Assembly: GCA_028281005.1 (NCBI GenBank)
Contig: JANQKS010000117.1
Span: 1 to 49,353, forward strand
Reading direction: 5' to 3'
Origin: Pseudomonadales bacterium
Lineage (GTDB): Bacteria > Pseudomonadota > Gammaproteobacteria > Pseudomonadales > Azotimanducaceae
DNA: 49,353 nucleotides
Below are positions 1-9,541 of this stretch, piece by piece; within the stretch, counting starts at the first letter, position 1; every line of letters starts with the position of its first letter. Made by a program: the position numbers and the translations under genes. The notes under the pieces are model-generated. The model was not told the origin of the DNA and searched no databases. It saw nothing but the letters and a program-made list of their open reading frames with translations.

Positions 1-319
1 TACTCTCGTGTAGGTTTGGTAGATTGCCACCAACGCTTTTCCGAAGTCTGACGGCATACGCGTGAGATTTAGTCTGGTCTGCTGTAAGCGCGCACAAAAA
101 TCCGTGAGACAGGTTTTGCGTGTGTCCCGAATAATCGACTTCGTGTGTCCCGAATCGACTTAGACAGGTTTTGCGTGTGTCCCGAACCGACCGCAAAATC
201 CGTGAGACAGGTTTTGCGTGTGTCCCGAACCGACACGTCCCGAACCGACCTAACCAACTGTTTGAATAACCCATAGCGCGCTACACTTAACCCATCAGGC
301 AAAGGGACGAGGAGGCACT
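1..319. other. Gene-free left edge with repeats
   Basis: No convincing gene is visible in these 319 bases. The stretch from about 97 to 250 consists of degenerate direct repeats, annotated separately. The last bases before 320 hold a strong ribosome binding site (GAGGAGG around 309-315) for the monooxygenase gene. A loose -10-like TACACT lies near 282-287, but no well-spaced -35 element accompanies it. An open frame on the minus strand across 69-302 only translates the repeats and is not a gene. Confidence 0.7.
97..250. repeat. Degenerate direct repeats, core CGTGTGTCCCGAA
   Basis: The 13-mer CGTGTGTCCCGAA occurs at 119-131, 142-154, 174-186 and 217-229, with a decayed fifth copy near 234-245. 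Around it a 35-bp unit, reading AAAATCCGTGAGACAGG then TTTTGCG and the core, is essentially complete at 97-131 and 195-229 and is present from AGACAGG onwards at 162-186. Core starts are spaced irregularly (23, 32 and 43 bp) and there are no constant spacers, so this is not a CRISPR array. It looks like a dispersed intergenic repeat that has duplicated locally. Confidence 0.8.
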
Positions 320-1933
320 ATGAACGACACAACAGAGCAGTACGACGCCATCATCATCGGCGCGGGCTTCGGCGGCCTGTACGCATTACACCATCTGCGC
401 GACAACATGGGGCTCAACGTACGCGCCTTCGATGGCGCCGGTGGCGTGGGCGGCACGTGGTGGTATAACCGTTATCCCGGAGCCCGGGTGGATGCGCCGA
501 GCAGCCCGTTTTATGCCTACACCTTTTCACAAGAATTGGTGGACGAGTGGGAGTGGAAGGAAACTCAAACGCCGCAGGCGGCGGTGCTTGCTTATTTACA
601 ACACTTTGCGGAACGCACGGATCTGCTCAAGGACATCCAGTTTGAAACTTGGGTGTCCGATGCACGTTACAACGAGGCATCCCAACGCTGGACCATTTCA
701 ACGGACAAAGGCGAACACGCCAGCACGCAGTTTCTCGTCTGTGCGGTAGGCGCCTTGTTTGTCGCCAACATGCCGGATTACCCGGGCATTAACGACTTTA
801 CCGGTGAGTGTTACCACACCGGCCGTTGGCCGCACGAAGAAGTTTCATTTGCCGGTAAACGCGTTGGCGTCATCGGCACCGGTTCGTCCGGCATCCAATC
901 GATTCCCGAAATTGCCAAACAGGCTGAGCACGTCACTGTGTTTCAGCGTACCCCGCAATATTCATTGCCGGCACGCAACCGCCCCTTGAGCAAAGAAGAA
1001 CTGAAGTCCTACCGCGAAGATTGGGAAAACCTCAGGGCGTCCATGCGCCACCGCGGCGGTTGGCCATTTAGCACCCAGCGCCGGCGAGCGACTGATTACA
1101 CGCCTGAACAACGTCATGCCATCTACGAAGAGCTTTGGGAACAAGGCGGCATTCACCTTTCCATCAATAGCTTCACCGGTGTGCTGACTGACAAGGCACT
1201 CAACGAGGAAGTGGGTGAGTTTGTGCGTGGCAAAATCCGCGAAATAGTGCAAGACCCGGGCACCGCCGCCAAACTCATGCCCAACTACTATTTCGGCACC
1301 AAGCGTTTGATCCTCGACAACGGGTACTTCGAAACCTACAACCGCGACAACGTCTCGTTGGTCGATTTGCGCGAAGACCCCATAGAGGCGTTTACTGCAT
1401 CAAGCATAAAGGCCAAACATGGCGAGCACCCGATTGATATGTTGGTGCTCGCCACTGGTTTTGACGCGGTCAGCGGTTCAATGCTGAACCTAAATCCCCA
1501 GGGGCGTGATGGCGTCACCTTGCAACAGAAATGGGCTGATCGGTTCGACAACTATTTGGGGACCACAATTGCAGGTTTTCCAAACCTGTTTATGATCCAC
1601 GGCCCTGGCGCCCCCGGCGTGTTCTTCACCATGCCGCTGGGCGGAGAACTCACCACCGCATGGATCAGTGAATGTATCCGTCATGTGCGCGAAGCAGGTT
1701 TAGGCGCAATGGAAGCACAACCCGAAGCCGAAGCCAGCTGGGACGAGGAGATTAATGCGATCGCTAACGGTACGCTCTACCCACTGGCGGACTCCTGGTA
1801 CATGGGCGCCAATATTCCCGGCAAACCCCGCCAGTTTCTCGGCCACCTGCGTGGCTCGCAGTATTTTGATCGCTTAAACGAAGTGGCCGAGCAAGGGTAT
1901 GAAGGCTTCAAATTTGAAGCGGCGAGCGGCTAA
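320..1933 (+). CDS. Baeyer-Villiger monooxygenase (type I, FAD/NADPH)
   Basis: This 537-residue flavoprotein belongs to the class B monooxygenases, which insert one oxygen atom next to a ketone to give an ester or lactone using FAD, NADPH and O2 in the cytoplasm. The FAD Rossmann motif GAGFGG is at residues 14-19. The Baeyer-Villiger fingerprint FxGxxxHxxxWP is exact at residues 160-171 (FTGECYHTGRWP). The NADPH Rossmann motif GTGSSG follows at 186-191. Length matches the cyclohexanone monooxygenase type (about 540 residues). The ATG has a strong GAGGAGG site a few bases upstream. It is transcribed alone and converges on the next gene with a 7-bp gap. The substrate cannot be read from sequence; cyclic, aryl or steroid ketones are all possible. 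The esterases elsewhere in the window could hydrolyse its ester products, but that link is inference. Confidence 0.93.
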   Translation: MNDTTEQYDAIIIGAGFGGLYALHHLRDNMGLNVRAFDGAGGVGGTWWYNRYPGARVDAPSSPFYAYTFSQELVDEWEWKETQTPQAAVLAYLQHFAERTDLLKDIQFETWVSDARYNEASQRWTISTDKGEHASTQFLVCAVGALFVANMPDYPGINDFTGECYHTGRWPHEEVSFAGKRVGVIGTGSSGIQSIPEIAKQAEHVTVFQRTPQYSLPARNRPLSKEELKSYREDWENLRASMRHRGGWPFSTQRRRATDYTPEQRHAIYEELWEQGGIHLSINSFTGVLTDKALNEEVGEFVRGKIREIVQDPGTAAKLMPNYYFGTKRLILDNGYFETYNRDNVSLVDLREDPIEAFTASSIKAKHGEHPIDMLVLATGFDAVSGSMLNLNPQGRDGVTLQQKWADRFDNYLGTTIAGFPNLFMIHGPGAPGVFFTMPLGGELTTAWISECIRHVREAGLGAMEAQPEAEASWDEEINAIANGTLYPLADSWYMGANIPGKPRQFLGHLRGSQYFDRLNEVAEQGYEGFKFEAASG

Positions 1934-1940
1934 GTAATCC

Positions 1941-2816
1941 CTACCTGCTAGACAACCCATTCTCACGTGCGATGCGCATGTCCATATAGGTCTGCAGGAT
2001 GTGGAGGTCTTTACCCGCGCCTACCAGGCGCATCAATGCTAACGCCATCTGGAACTCTTTAGAGGCTTTCATTTCTTTGAAGCTCGCAAATTTTATTTCG
2101 CGGCCGTTCACCTTGACCATGGGATCTGGATATTCTTCATCCAACTCGGCAATTTTTTCTGCCGTCAGCTCAAAACCTTCATCTTCTTGAGTCTGCGCGG
2201 CGCTGTCTTTGCGCCAATGCCAGACATCAAATACTGTTTTTAATGCGACCAGCAGCACCAAACCCGCCAGCGGCTCGTCCAACGCACCCAAAGCAAAGCC
2301 GGAACCTATGATGGTGAGGTGCAGCACTACAATGCGGCGATAGGGTTTGGTCATCAGGTCTTTGAGACTGTCGGCGCCCAGGCCATAACGGTTGATATCC
2401 CGACGCCAATCAAGCAGTTGGATCACAACCAGAGCAGCCAGTGCCAACAACATCTGTTCAGATTGCAGCACCACAAAAACCGCATCGAACAAGGCCGTGT
2501 TTTGCGCCTCCTCGGGTGCAAACAAAGCCAACACAAACGTGCCGTGCCCCCAAGAGAAGCCGCCATAGTGCAGCGCAAAAAATGGTGCCAGGAACAGTGG
2601 ATAGGCAAGCTCAATAGGATGACCGTAGCGTCGGACCACCATGCGTCCCACCGTGAAAATACCGATCACCACGTTTTCCATCCAGTAGAGGAAAATTAGG
2701 TCGAAGCTCTGCCAGCCCCAAAAAATCACACCCACCAATGGCACCAAATTGAGTGCCACCAATAGCGGCAACATGAGGGGAGGATTCTGCTCTGTAAGAT
2801 GAGGTTTTGGATCCAT
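1941..2816 (-). CDS. DUF6498-like multi-spanning membrane protein
   Basis: This 291-residue protein has about six hydrophobic segments in its first 200 residues, including 14-34, 37-57 and 70-100. A conserved-looking YWMEN sequence near residue 45 is typical of the DUF6498 family as I know it. The C-terminal 80 residues are charged and probably cytoplasmic. No enzyme motif is visible and the function is unknown. The first ATG at 2816 lacks a clear ribosome binding site. A second ATG at residue 15, just before the first membrane segment, is a possible alternative start. The gene converges on the monooxygenase and is not obviously linked to it by operon structure. Confidence 0.75.
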   Translation of the reverse strand: MDPKPHLTEQNPPLMLPLLVALNLVPLVGVIFWGWQSFDLIFLYWMENVVIGIFTVGRMVVRRYGHPIELAYPLFLAPFFALHYGGFSWGHGTFVLALFAPEEAQNTALFDAVFVVLQSEQMLLALAALVVIQLLDWRRDINRYGLGADSLKDLMTKPYRRIVVLHLTIIGSGFALGALDEPLAGLVLLVALKTVFDVWHWRKDSAAQTQEDEGFELTAEKIAELDEEYPDPMVKVNGREIKFASFKEMKASKEFQMALALMRLVGAGKDLHILQTYMDMRIARENGLSSR

Positions 2817-2947
2817 AGTGTGTTTAGCATAGCGGTTGCACCAGCAACGGATCCAAGATGCGCTTCAAAAGTGTGTTGCAACACACAAAAACATTGTTGG
2901 CGTGGTCACAAGCCCTTATGGTTGAAGCATCTGCTAGAGGTCCCAAC

Positions 2948-3754
2948 ATGAACTATGAAACCCTAATTCTCGAACGCGACGGTTCCATATCAACACTCAC
3001 GCTGAATCGCCCAGAGTCGCTCAACGCCATGACTCACACCATGGGCGAAGAGCTGAACCATGCCTTCCGCGCCGTGCGTGATGACAGCAAAGTGAGAGCG
3101 CTGGTGATCACCGGCGCAGGCCGTGGCTTCTGTGCCGGAGAAGACGTAAAACAGCGGCCTGCTGATTCTGCCGAAGTTCGCGCACGCGCGACTCCATTAG
3201 GCAAGCTTGCACGGGGACCATTGGCGCCCATCGACTTTGCCGACACCTTCCGCAACATGCCAAAACCCGTTATTGCCGCGGTAAATGGCGCTGCTGTCGG
3301 CCAGGGGTTAAGCCTGGCTTTGGCCTGTGACATGCGCATTGCCACAGATACCGCGCGCTTCGGTGCAGTATGGACCTTACGCGGCATACCGCCAGAATCC
3401 GCCGGTGCTTTCCTGCTCACACAGTTAGTGGGTCCTGCCAAAGCCTGCGAATTGATTTTTGGCGGCAAAATTATTGGCGCAGCGGAAGCTAAAGAGATCG
3501 GTCTAGTCAACGAAGTGGTGCCGGCGGCTGAGTTTGCCGAAGCCACGCAAGCTTTTGCTGCGGAAATGACCAACGGAGCGCCGGTGGCGATCGGGATATC
3601 GAAAATGATGGTCTACCAAGCCCTGGAGACCAGCCTTGCTGTGCACGGACGATTTGATTTTCTTGGGCAACAATATGCCTTTAACACCAAGGATCGGGAA
3701 GAAGGTATTCAATCCTTTTTAGAGAAGCGCCCGGCTGAGTTTAAAGGCGAATAG
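2948..3754 (+). CDS. Crotonase-fold enoyl-CoA hydratase/isomerase
   Basis: This 268-residue protein of the crotonase superfamily acts on acyl-CoA thioesters during beta-oxidation-type catabolism. The oxyanion-hole segments are visible as GFCAGED near residue 65 and NGAAVGQG near residue 112. The classic first catalytic glutamate of enoyl-CoA hydratase (rat Glu144) aligns with Trp here. A glutamate sits in IPPESAG, at the position used by enoyl-CoA isomerases of the yeast Eci1 type. The second glutamate (Glu164 equivalent, in ACELIFGG) is kept. Isomerase activity is therefore as likely as hydration. An in-frame extension of 30 codons exists upstream (to 2858), but the ATG at 2948 has an AGAGG site and starts the domain at the normal place. 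Confidence 0.88.
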   Translation: MNYETLILERDGSISTLTLNRPESLNAMTHTMGEELNHAFRAVRDDSKVRALVITGAGRGFCAGEDVKQRPADSAEVRARATPLGKLARGPLAPIDFADTFRNMPKPVIAAVNGAAVGQGLSLALACDMRIATDTARFGAVWTLRGIPPESAGAFLLTQLVGPAKACELIFGGKIIGAAEAKEIGLVNEVVPAAEFAEATQAFAAEMTNGAPVAIGISKMMVYQALETSLAVHGRFDFLGQQYAFNTKDREEGIQSFLEKRPAEFKGE

Positions 3755-3777
3755 CGCGAGAGAAGACAAGTCAACCT

Positions 3778-5157
3778 CTATAGCTGCCAGTTTGCTGTGC
3801 ACGAAGCGATGGCGCCGCACATCGGCTGACCAACGCTTTCCGTCACCTGGATCCACAGCGTCACCAGCTGGCGCCGCTCGAATACTAAGGAGCGATCAGC
3901 GTCCTGTAGGCCACGCAAGGCGGTCAATACGTCGAGGTAGTTTTGGTCGCCACGAATATAACGATCACGGGCTGTTTCTAGCGCTTGTTGCGCAAAATCC
4001 CGCCGCGCCGACAAGGCCCCAATAACCCTCTGTTGCTGTTGATACTGCCACTGCAAAGAACTCACCTCATTCAGCGCTTCCAGCCAAAGTGCAAAGTAAC
4101 GTTGCCGCCCCTCCTCCAGCACCTGCCGCGCCCGCTGCTCCAAACCCTTCAGCCGCCCGCCGGTGAAAATGGGCGCCGCCAGATCTAATCCATAACCGAC
4201 CCATTCGGAACTCAGGGCTTTGCTGGTCAACGACGTCAAACTGGCCGTGACCTGCAGCGCAGGTAGACGCTCCGCAAAGCGCAACCCCACCTCCGCGGCA
4301 ACTTGCTGTAGGCGCGCATATCCGGCACGGATGTCCGCGCGATGACGAACCAGGTCCTCTACTGCCCCCGTTTCCCTCTGCGTCGGCGCCGTTGGCACTT
4401 GGGTGCGCATGACCCGCGGATTGGCATCCGGGCGTTCACCGAGCAGGACGTCTAGACTGCGTTCCAACGTTCCGCGCCGGGTAGTGTTGACCAACTCTAG
4501 TTGTTCGAGCAGCGCTGTTTGTTCACGTTGCTGATACAACTCGTTTGCCGGCGCTTGGCCAAGACGGAAGCGCGCTTCAATTAAGCGCTCCAGATCCCTG
4601 CTGACACTTGTTTGCGCCGCCAACAGAGACCCTTGGGTGCGCCGCTCGACAATTTGATAGTAGACATCCGCAATAGATGCACTTAATGCCAACACGATGG
4701 CCTGCTGTTCAAACCACCTTTGCTGTTGAAACTGCTCCGCCTGTTCGATGGCAAGTCGACGTTTACCCCACAAACCTGCATCCCACCCGGTCTCCAGCGC
4801 ACCTATATCCGTGCGGGTGTCCGGATCACGACCGCGAAACTCAAATACCTCCCGATTGCCGCGCGCCTGCAGCCACGGCCAACGCGACGCCTTTGCAACG
4901 TTCAACTCAGTTTCTGCCTGCGCAAGTCGAGCAAGGGCGATCTGACGGGATGGGTTGCCGCCCAGACCTTGAGAGATCAGCGCATCCAACACGTCATCGT
5001 CGAAGCTACTCCACCACGGAACGTTGTCCACACGTATTGGCGGATGCTGCATCGACATCTCCTCTTGAGAAATACCTTCAGGCACCAGCCGCACTTCCGG
5101 AGCGGAGACACAACCACTGAGCAGCACCACAGCCACCGTCCATACGCACAGCCGCAT
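3778..5157 (-). CDS. RND efflux outer-membrane factor, TolC/NodT-type lipoprotein
   Basis: This 459-residue outer-membrane channel subunit is the exit duct of the tripartite pump encoded just upstream on the same strand. A lipoprotein signal peptide ends at LLSGC (Cys16 counted from this ATG), as usual for the NodT subfamily. The rest is helix-rich with two internally similar halves, the TolC fold. The pump gene stops at 5160-5162 and this ATG is at 5157, only two bases later. A TTG at 5163 in the same frame would give an overlap of four bases, so translation is coupled either way. Order is adaptor, pump, outer-membrane factor. Nothing in the sequence identifies the exported compound. Confidence 0.9.
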   Translation of the reverse strand: MRLCVWTVAVVLLSGCVSAPEVRLVPEGISQEEMSMQHPPIRVDNVPWWSSFDDDVLDALISQGLGGNPSRQIALARLAQAETELNVAKASRWPWLQARGNREVFEFRGRDPDTRTDIGALETGWDAGLWGKRRLAIEQAEQFQQQRWFEQQAIVLALSASIADVYYQIVERRTQGSLLAAQTSVSRDLERLIEARFRLGQAPANELYQQREQTALLEQLELVNTTRRGTLERSLDVLLGERPDANPRVMRTQVPTAPTQRETGAVEDLVRHRADIRAGYARLQQVAAEVGLRFAERLPALQVTASLTSLTSKALSSEWVGYGLDLAAPIFTGGRLKGLEQRARQVLEEGRQRYFALWLEALNEVSSLQWQYQQQQRVIGALSARRDFAQQALETARDRYIRGDQNYLDVLTALRGLQDADRSLVFERRQLVTLWIQVTESVGQPMCGAIASCTANWQL

Positions 5158-5159
5158 GC

Positions 5160-8100
5160 TCAAAGCGCGGTCTCACCTTTGTCTAAAACTAAATTCCCAG
5201 ACCGCAGCTCGCTTGAAGCAGGTCGATGGCGCTCCAGGGCTACCACGATGCAAGGCAGGAGAACCAAAATCACCGGTATGGAAAACAACATGCCAAACCC
5301 TACGGAGACAGCCACGGGCCGCATGGCTGCCGCTTGAGTGGACGCGCTGAGCATGAGCGGCGCTAGTCCCACCAAGGTGGTGACACTGGATAACACAATG
5401 GGCCGGAATCGGTCTCGCACCGCACACAACATGGCCGCTTCCGGGTTAGCGCCGCGTTTGCGTTCTTCGTCGTAGCGAAGGTGCAACAACAATCCCGCGT
5501 TGATCACCAAGCCACCCAACGCCAACACACCCGAGAAGCTCGCAGCACTTAGGCCAAGCCCTAATACAAAATGGCCAAGCAAAGCGCCGGTCGCGCTTAG
5601 GGGAATACTGGCCAACAAAATGGCACTGTGGCGCAAACTGCGCGCGTAAGCGCCGATCAACACAAAAATAGCCACCAGCACCGCCACGGTCGCCAACATC
5701 AAACCCAACGCGGTTTCTGCGTCTTCATCAGTATCAATCGCTTCATCCCAGGTAATGAGGCCCGGATAAGCCATCTCTAACTGCGGCAACAACGTATCGC
5801 CAACTAATTCATCCACTAACGACTTGGCGGTGATACGCCGATCAATGGTCGCCTCGACCCGTTCAATGCGTTGGCCGTTGATGCGCCGAAACTGCACCGG
5901 CCCCTGCTCCCAATGAATTTTTGCTATGTCCCCCAGGGCAGCCTGGCGACCATTGCTGGCAGTGAGAACAAGCCCATTCAGTTCCGGCAGTATTTGTGAT
6001 TCGGTGTGATTACCGCGAATCATCACCCGCACCTCGTTGCGTCCCCGGGTCAGGCGGGTGGCCTCCAAACCGTCCAGTTGGGCACGCAGGCGACTAGAGA
6101 CCTCCGCTTCGTCAAAACCAAGTGCGCGGCCGGTGGTGGTCAGCTCAAAGCGCACTTCGGAGCGAAACGCATTGCCGCTGTATGAGATTTGCGTAACACC
6201 TGCCACTTCACGCAGTTGTCGAACCAAAGATTCGGCGGCTTGGCGGCTCACGCTTGGATCTGCGTGGGCGATTTCGACGGTCAGATCGCGGCCGTCGCCT
6301 GGGCCTTGCAGGTAGTCGATGGCCAGCTGTGTGAGCTTTGCGGGTTGACCGATGCGATCCCGCCACTGCTCGGCAAATTGTGCCGCTGTGAAGTTACGCC
6401 GTTGTGGCTCCACCAAACTAAAACTCACGGCACCTTGATGACTGACCGGTGCGCCCAGCTCCATATACACGCCTTCGATGTCTTGTTGCGCTTCGATCCC
6501 GCCGCCTTGGCTGACATCTTGACCGCTCAAGTTCATCAAAACTTGTTGTCCCAGTTGTTCAATCTCCGCCGCCATGTCATTCACCTGTTGATCCGACGCT
6601 CCAGGTGTCAGCGCAAAGATGGCAGTAACTTGTTGGCTTTCAAATGCCGGTTGCAAGGAAATAGGCATGCGGCCGCTGACCACCCAGCTGACAATCACTG
6701 CTGCAATCAACAAACCGATACTGATGACCAGGCTACGATTAGCCAGACATTTAGCCACGTAAGGCACAAAGTGATGTTCGCGAAAGTGCTCAAACCGCTG
6801 CTGCACCCACTGCGCATTCTGCCTGCGGCTTACGGTACGTTGTTTTCCGTAGGCAAGATGCGCCGGCAGTATCCATAGCGCCTCTATCAAAGAAACGGCA
6901 AACACACACGTCGTCACCACCGGGATAGCCAACAAAAACAAACCTAACTCTCCCGGCATGAAGAAAATCGGCATAAAAGCGATGATGTTGGTGAGAATGG
7001 CCAGCGTGATGGCGGGACCAAAACGATTGACCGTATCCGCTGCTGCGGCCAGCGGTGACAAGCCCGCCTGGGTACCTGCGTATATCGACTCCCCAATCAC
7101 CACAGCATCGTCCACCACCACTCCAATCACAATGATGAAGGCAAAGACCGAGACAAAATTGATGGTGTAGGGCGTCAAAGCGAACAAGGCAACACCGCCT
7201 AACATGGCCACGGGCAATCCCACGGCTACCCAAAAGGCAACGCGCGCCTCCAGCACCAAAAACAGCAGGATGAGCACCAGGGCCAAACCGATGAGCGCGC
7301 TATCCGCCAGGATGCCGACACGGTCATCGAAACTCTTGGCGTCGTCATCAAATACAACGCTGCCACCCACAGGCATCTCGGTTTCGATTTCGGCAAGCAA
7401 TGTTCGGACGCTATTCGACACCTCACCCGGCGTTGCAGTACCGGTGCCGTATACGGTCATCATCACACCGAGCGAACCGTTGATACGGTAGCGTTTACCA
7501 TGCGGCCGAAAACCGTTTTCAACTTCACCGATCTGCGCCAACGTCAGCGGCACGCCACTGTCTGATTCAATAATGGCAATATCGGCAAACTCATGTGCGT
7601 GCTGACGATCAAGACCGGTAGACAACCCGTACTCACCCATCGCACTTCGAATGGCGCCACCGGATTGCTCAAAGGTGGCCCGTCGAATCTGCGCGGCAAC
7701 ATCACTTAACGACACGCCAAACAAGCGGCTTCTGTCCGGGGAGACTCTTATTGTGATTTCCGGTTCACCAGCGCCTTCTACATCCACCTGACCAACCGCG
7801 GGCAGCGCCAACAAGCGGTCTCTGGCAAGCCCGGCAAATGTGTGCAACTCATCCCGAGTGGTGAAACCGTAGAAACCGATATCGAGCTCACCACCACCAT
7901 CGCGAACCTGAATGATGGTAGGGGGTTCGAGGTCTACCGGTAGCGCGCTAATGCCGTCTATGGCGCTGCGTATCTCGTCCAGAGTCCGCTGTGCATCAGC
8001 ACCGTCTTGCAGCATGACAAAAATGTTTGCACCGCCTGAACGTATTTCGCTGACCACCGTGCGAATGTCGCGCAAAGTGTCGATACTTTGCTCCATCGGT

Positions 8101-8330
8101 TGCACCACCTGAACTTCCACTTCCGAAGCGGTGGCTCCGCGGTATTCCGCACGAATCTCGATGGTGTCCAACACCGCATTGGGAAACACTTCCTGACGCA
8201 TGTTGAACACCGCGATCAGCCCACCCGCGATGAACACCCACATCAGCAGATTTGCGGCGGTAGGGTTATATAGAAACCACGTTGAGATGCTGGGCTTCGG
8301 ATCTGAGCTCACTTCAGGAACCTGCTGCAC
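5160..8330 (-). CDS. RND efflux pump inner-membrane subunit (AcrB superfamily)
   Basis: This 1056-residue proton-driven exporter has the usual AcrB superfamily length. The first membrane helix is around residues 27-44, followed by a large periplasmic loop, helices 2-7 at roughly 340-560, a second periplasmic loop and helices near 870-1040. The proton-relay aspartates are in GVVVDDAVVIGE at residues 407-408, with Glu414 following. The position of AcrB Lys940 appears to be Ile in GLVINAG of a late helix, as in several non-AcrB RND subgroups. The start is GTG at 8330, inside the end of the adaptor gene (17-base overlap). A second GTG six codons later is also possible. The substrate class is unknown. 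Confidence 0.94.
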   Translation of the reverse strand: MQQVPEVSSDPKPSISTWFLYNPTAANLLMWVFIAGGLIAVFNMRQEVFPNAVLDTIEIRAEYRGATASEVEVQVVQPMEQSIDTLRDIRTVVSEIRSGGANIFVMLQDGADAQRTLDEIRSAIDGISALPVDLEPPTIIQVRDGGGELDIGFYGFTTRDELHTFAGLARDRLLALPAVGQVDVEGAGEPEITIRVSPDRSRLFGVSLSDVAAQIRRATFEQSGGAIRSAMGEYGLSTGLDRQHAHEFADIAIIESDSGVPLTLAQIGEVENGFRPHGKRYRINGSLGVMMTVYGTGTATPGEVSNSVRTLLAEIETEMPVGGSVVFDDDAKSFDDRVGILADSALIGLALVLILLFLVLEARVAFWVAVGLPVAMLGGVALFALTPYTINFVSVFAFIIVIGVVVDDAVVIGESIYAGTQAGLSPLAAAADTVNRFGPAITLAILTNIIAFMPIFFMPGELGLFLLAIPVVTTCVFAVSLIEALWILPAHLAYGKQRTVSRRQNAQWVQQRFEHFREHHFVPYVAKCLANRSLVISIGLLIAAVIVSWVVSGRMPISLQPAFESQQVTAIFALTPGASDQQVNDMAAEIEQLGQQVLMNLSGQDVSQGGGIEAQQDIEGVYMELGAPVSHQGAVSFSLVEPQRRNFTAAQFAEQWRDRIGQPAKLTQLAIDYLQGPGDGRDLTVEIAHADPSVSRQAAESLVRQLREVAGVTQISYSGNAFRSEVRFELTTTGRALGFDEAEVSSRLRAQLDGLEATRLTRGRNEVRVMIRGNHTESQILPELNGLVLTASNGRQAALGDIAKIHWEQGPVQFRRINGQRIERVEATIDRRITAKSLVDELVGDTLLPQLEMAYPGLITWDEAIDTDEDAETALGLMLATVAVLVAIFVLIGAYARSLRHSAILLASIPLSATGALLGHFVLGLGLSAASFSGVLALGGLVINAGLLLHLRYDEERKRGANPEAAMLCAVRDRFRPIVLSSVTTLVGLAPLMLSASTQAAAMRPVAVSVGFGMLFSIPVILVLLPCIVVALERHRPASSELRSGNLVLDKGETAL

Positions 8331-9477
8331 CTTTTTCGGTCACGGCCATTTCGGCCGCGGCGGAATCGGTCGAGGCCACTTCTGCCCCGTCGAACAAACC
8401 AATGGGTCGCTCGATGATGAGCGCATCAGCGGAAGCAAAATTATCTTCCACCGCCACCATCCCCCCCTGGTTTTCGATGGGGTACAAACGATGGCGGTGT
8501 GCGCGTCCCTCGCGATAAACCCAGATGAGATTTCCGCTGATGATGAGATTTGCTGGGACCAAAGCCACATGACGCTGCTGCTGAGCTTCTATGTTGGCCT
8601 GCAGGTGCATACCGTAGGCCCAACCCGAATGATTCAGCGGTTCGTCTACGCGCACACGGACCGTTGCAAGGCGCGTATCTTCCGTGAGATTTCTAACAAC
8701 GCTGTCGAACGTTCCCACAACTGTCGGTGCATTCGGGTCATGTATCGGCCGCAGCAATATTTGTTTGATACCCGCATCAAACAAGCGCAGTGTTTGCATC
8801 GGTACCTGCAACTCAACCACGGCAAAATCCAGCGGGAACAGGGTGGCTGTGACTTCACCAACCGACAGTAATTGCCCAACAATGGCGTTGGCGTGCACCA
8901 CGCTGGCAGGCCATGGCGCGCGCACTTCGGTCCGCTCCAACGCCAGTTTGGCACGCTCCAAGTCGGCCAATACGGCCTTGCGTCTGGCCACGGCTTCCGC
9001 CCGCTGGGGTTCGCGCAGGGCTAATGGATTGGCAGACTCTGCCTCAGATTGGTTTCTCTGCCAAGTGGCCCATTCCAACTGTGCTATCTCGGCCCGGCCC
9101 TCTTCCAGCACTATGTTGGCTTGGGCTTGGGCGTATCGCGCCTCGGCACTCGACACCGCAATCAAGTAATCACGCTGGTCAATTTGGAACAGCAAGTCCC
9201 CTTGCGCCACTTGGTCGCCCGCTTCCAACTGCTCGCTGACCCAGGTAATTTCACCGGGGACCTGGGTAGTCAATTGCAGCGTTTGCCGTGGCAACAGCAC
9301 GCCAAATGCGTCAACGCGATTGGCCACCATGGCACGTTCTAGCCCACCCAATACAACACGTGGCTTGCCCTGGGGAACGCTGGCCTCCAACGGTTGTGGG
9401 CCCGTGAGCAAGATCAGACTACATAGAGCAAGCCCGACACAACAGGCCAACAACACTTTTACATGAGCGCGATGCAT
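8314..9477 (-). CDS. RND periplasmic adaptor (HlyD/membrane-fusion protein)
   Basis: This 387-residue periplasmic adaptor links the inner-membrane pump to the outer-membrane channel. A membrane anchor or signal peptide lies at residues 7-26. A barrel-sandwich (lipoyl-like) half follows at about 60-95, then a helical hairpin at about 100-165, the second lipoyl half near 170-200 and beta-barrel segments after that. It is the first gene of the pump operon and overlaps the pump gene by 17 bases. Its ATG lies exactly 7 nt after a TAACAT -10 element, with no ribosome binding site, which suggests a leaderless message. The promoter carries the 18-bp box shared with the ABC transporter and two-component operons. 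Confidence 0.92.
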   Translation of the reverse strand: MHRAHVKVLLACCVGLALCSLILLTGPQPLEASVPQGKPRVVLGGLERAMVANRVDAFGVLLPRQTLQLTTQVPGEITWVSEQLEAGDQVAQGDLLFQIDQRDYLIAVSSAEARYAQAQANIVLEEGRAEIAQLEWATWQRNQSEAESANPLALREPQRAEAVARRKAVLADLERAKLALERTEVRAPWPASVVHANAIVGQLLSVGEVTATLFPLDFAVVELQVPMQTLRLFDAGIKQILLRPIHDPNAPTVVGTFDSVVRNLTEDTRLATVRVRVDEPLNHSGWAYGMHLQANIEAQQQRHVALVPANLIISGNLIWVYREGRAHRHRLYPIENQGGMVAVEDNFASADALIIERPIGLFDGAEVASTDSAAAEMAVTEKGAAGS

Positions 9478-9484
9478 GGGCCAG

Positions 9485-9518
9485 ATGTTATGCCCCGGCC
9501 GGTTAACGTTGGGTTAAC
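9485..9518 (-). promoter_or_regulatory. Promoter and direct-repeat box of the RND pump operon
   Basis: Read on the minus strand, the box GTTAACCCAACGTTAACC (9518 to 9501) is two perfect GTTAACC heptamers 11 bp apart. It is followed by exactly 10 nt and then TAACAT (9490 to 9485). The adaptor ATG at 9477 begins 7 nt later. This is the layout of an OmpR/PhoB-type activator site overlapping the -35 position. The same arrangement occurs before the ABC transporter and the two-component genes. Confidence 0.8.
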
Positions 9519-9541
9519 GTCAGCGCTACTTGATGCCTTCC

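Noticed and set aside
97-250. CRISPR-like appearance of the left-edge repeats
   Set aside because: Core spacing is irregular (23, 32, 43 bp), spacers are themselves partial repeats and no cas gene is near.
69-302. Open frame of 77 codons on the minus strand at the left edge
   Set aside because: It translates the direct repeats into repeated peptides, has no ribosome binding site and resembles no protein.
2858-2947. 30-residue N-terminal extension of the first crotonase
   Set aside because: It is not family-like, and the ATG at 2948 has a better ribosome binding site and places the domain correctly.
6189-6878. 229-codon frame antisense to the RND pump gene
   Set aside because: It is a shadow of a high-confidence gene; its composition mirrors the complementary codons and it has no ribosome binding site.
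8200-8871. 223-codon frame opposite the adaptor gene
   Set aside because: It overlaps two confirmed genes on the other strand and shows no domain or start signal.
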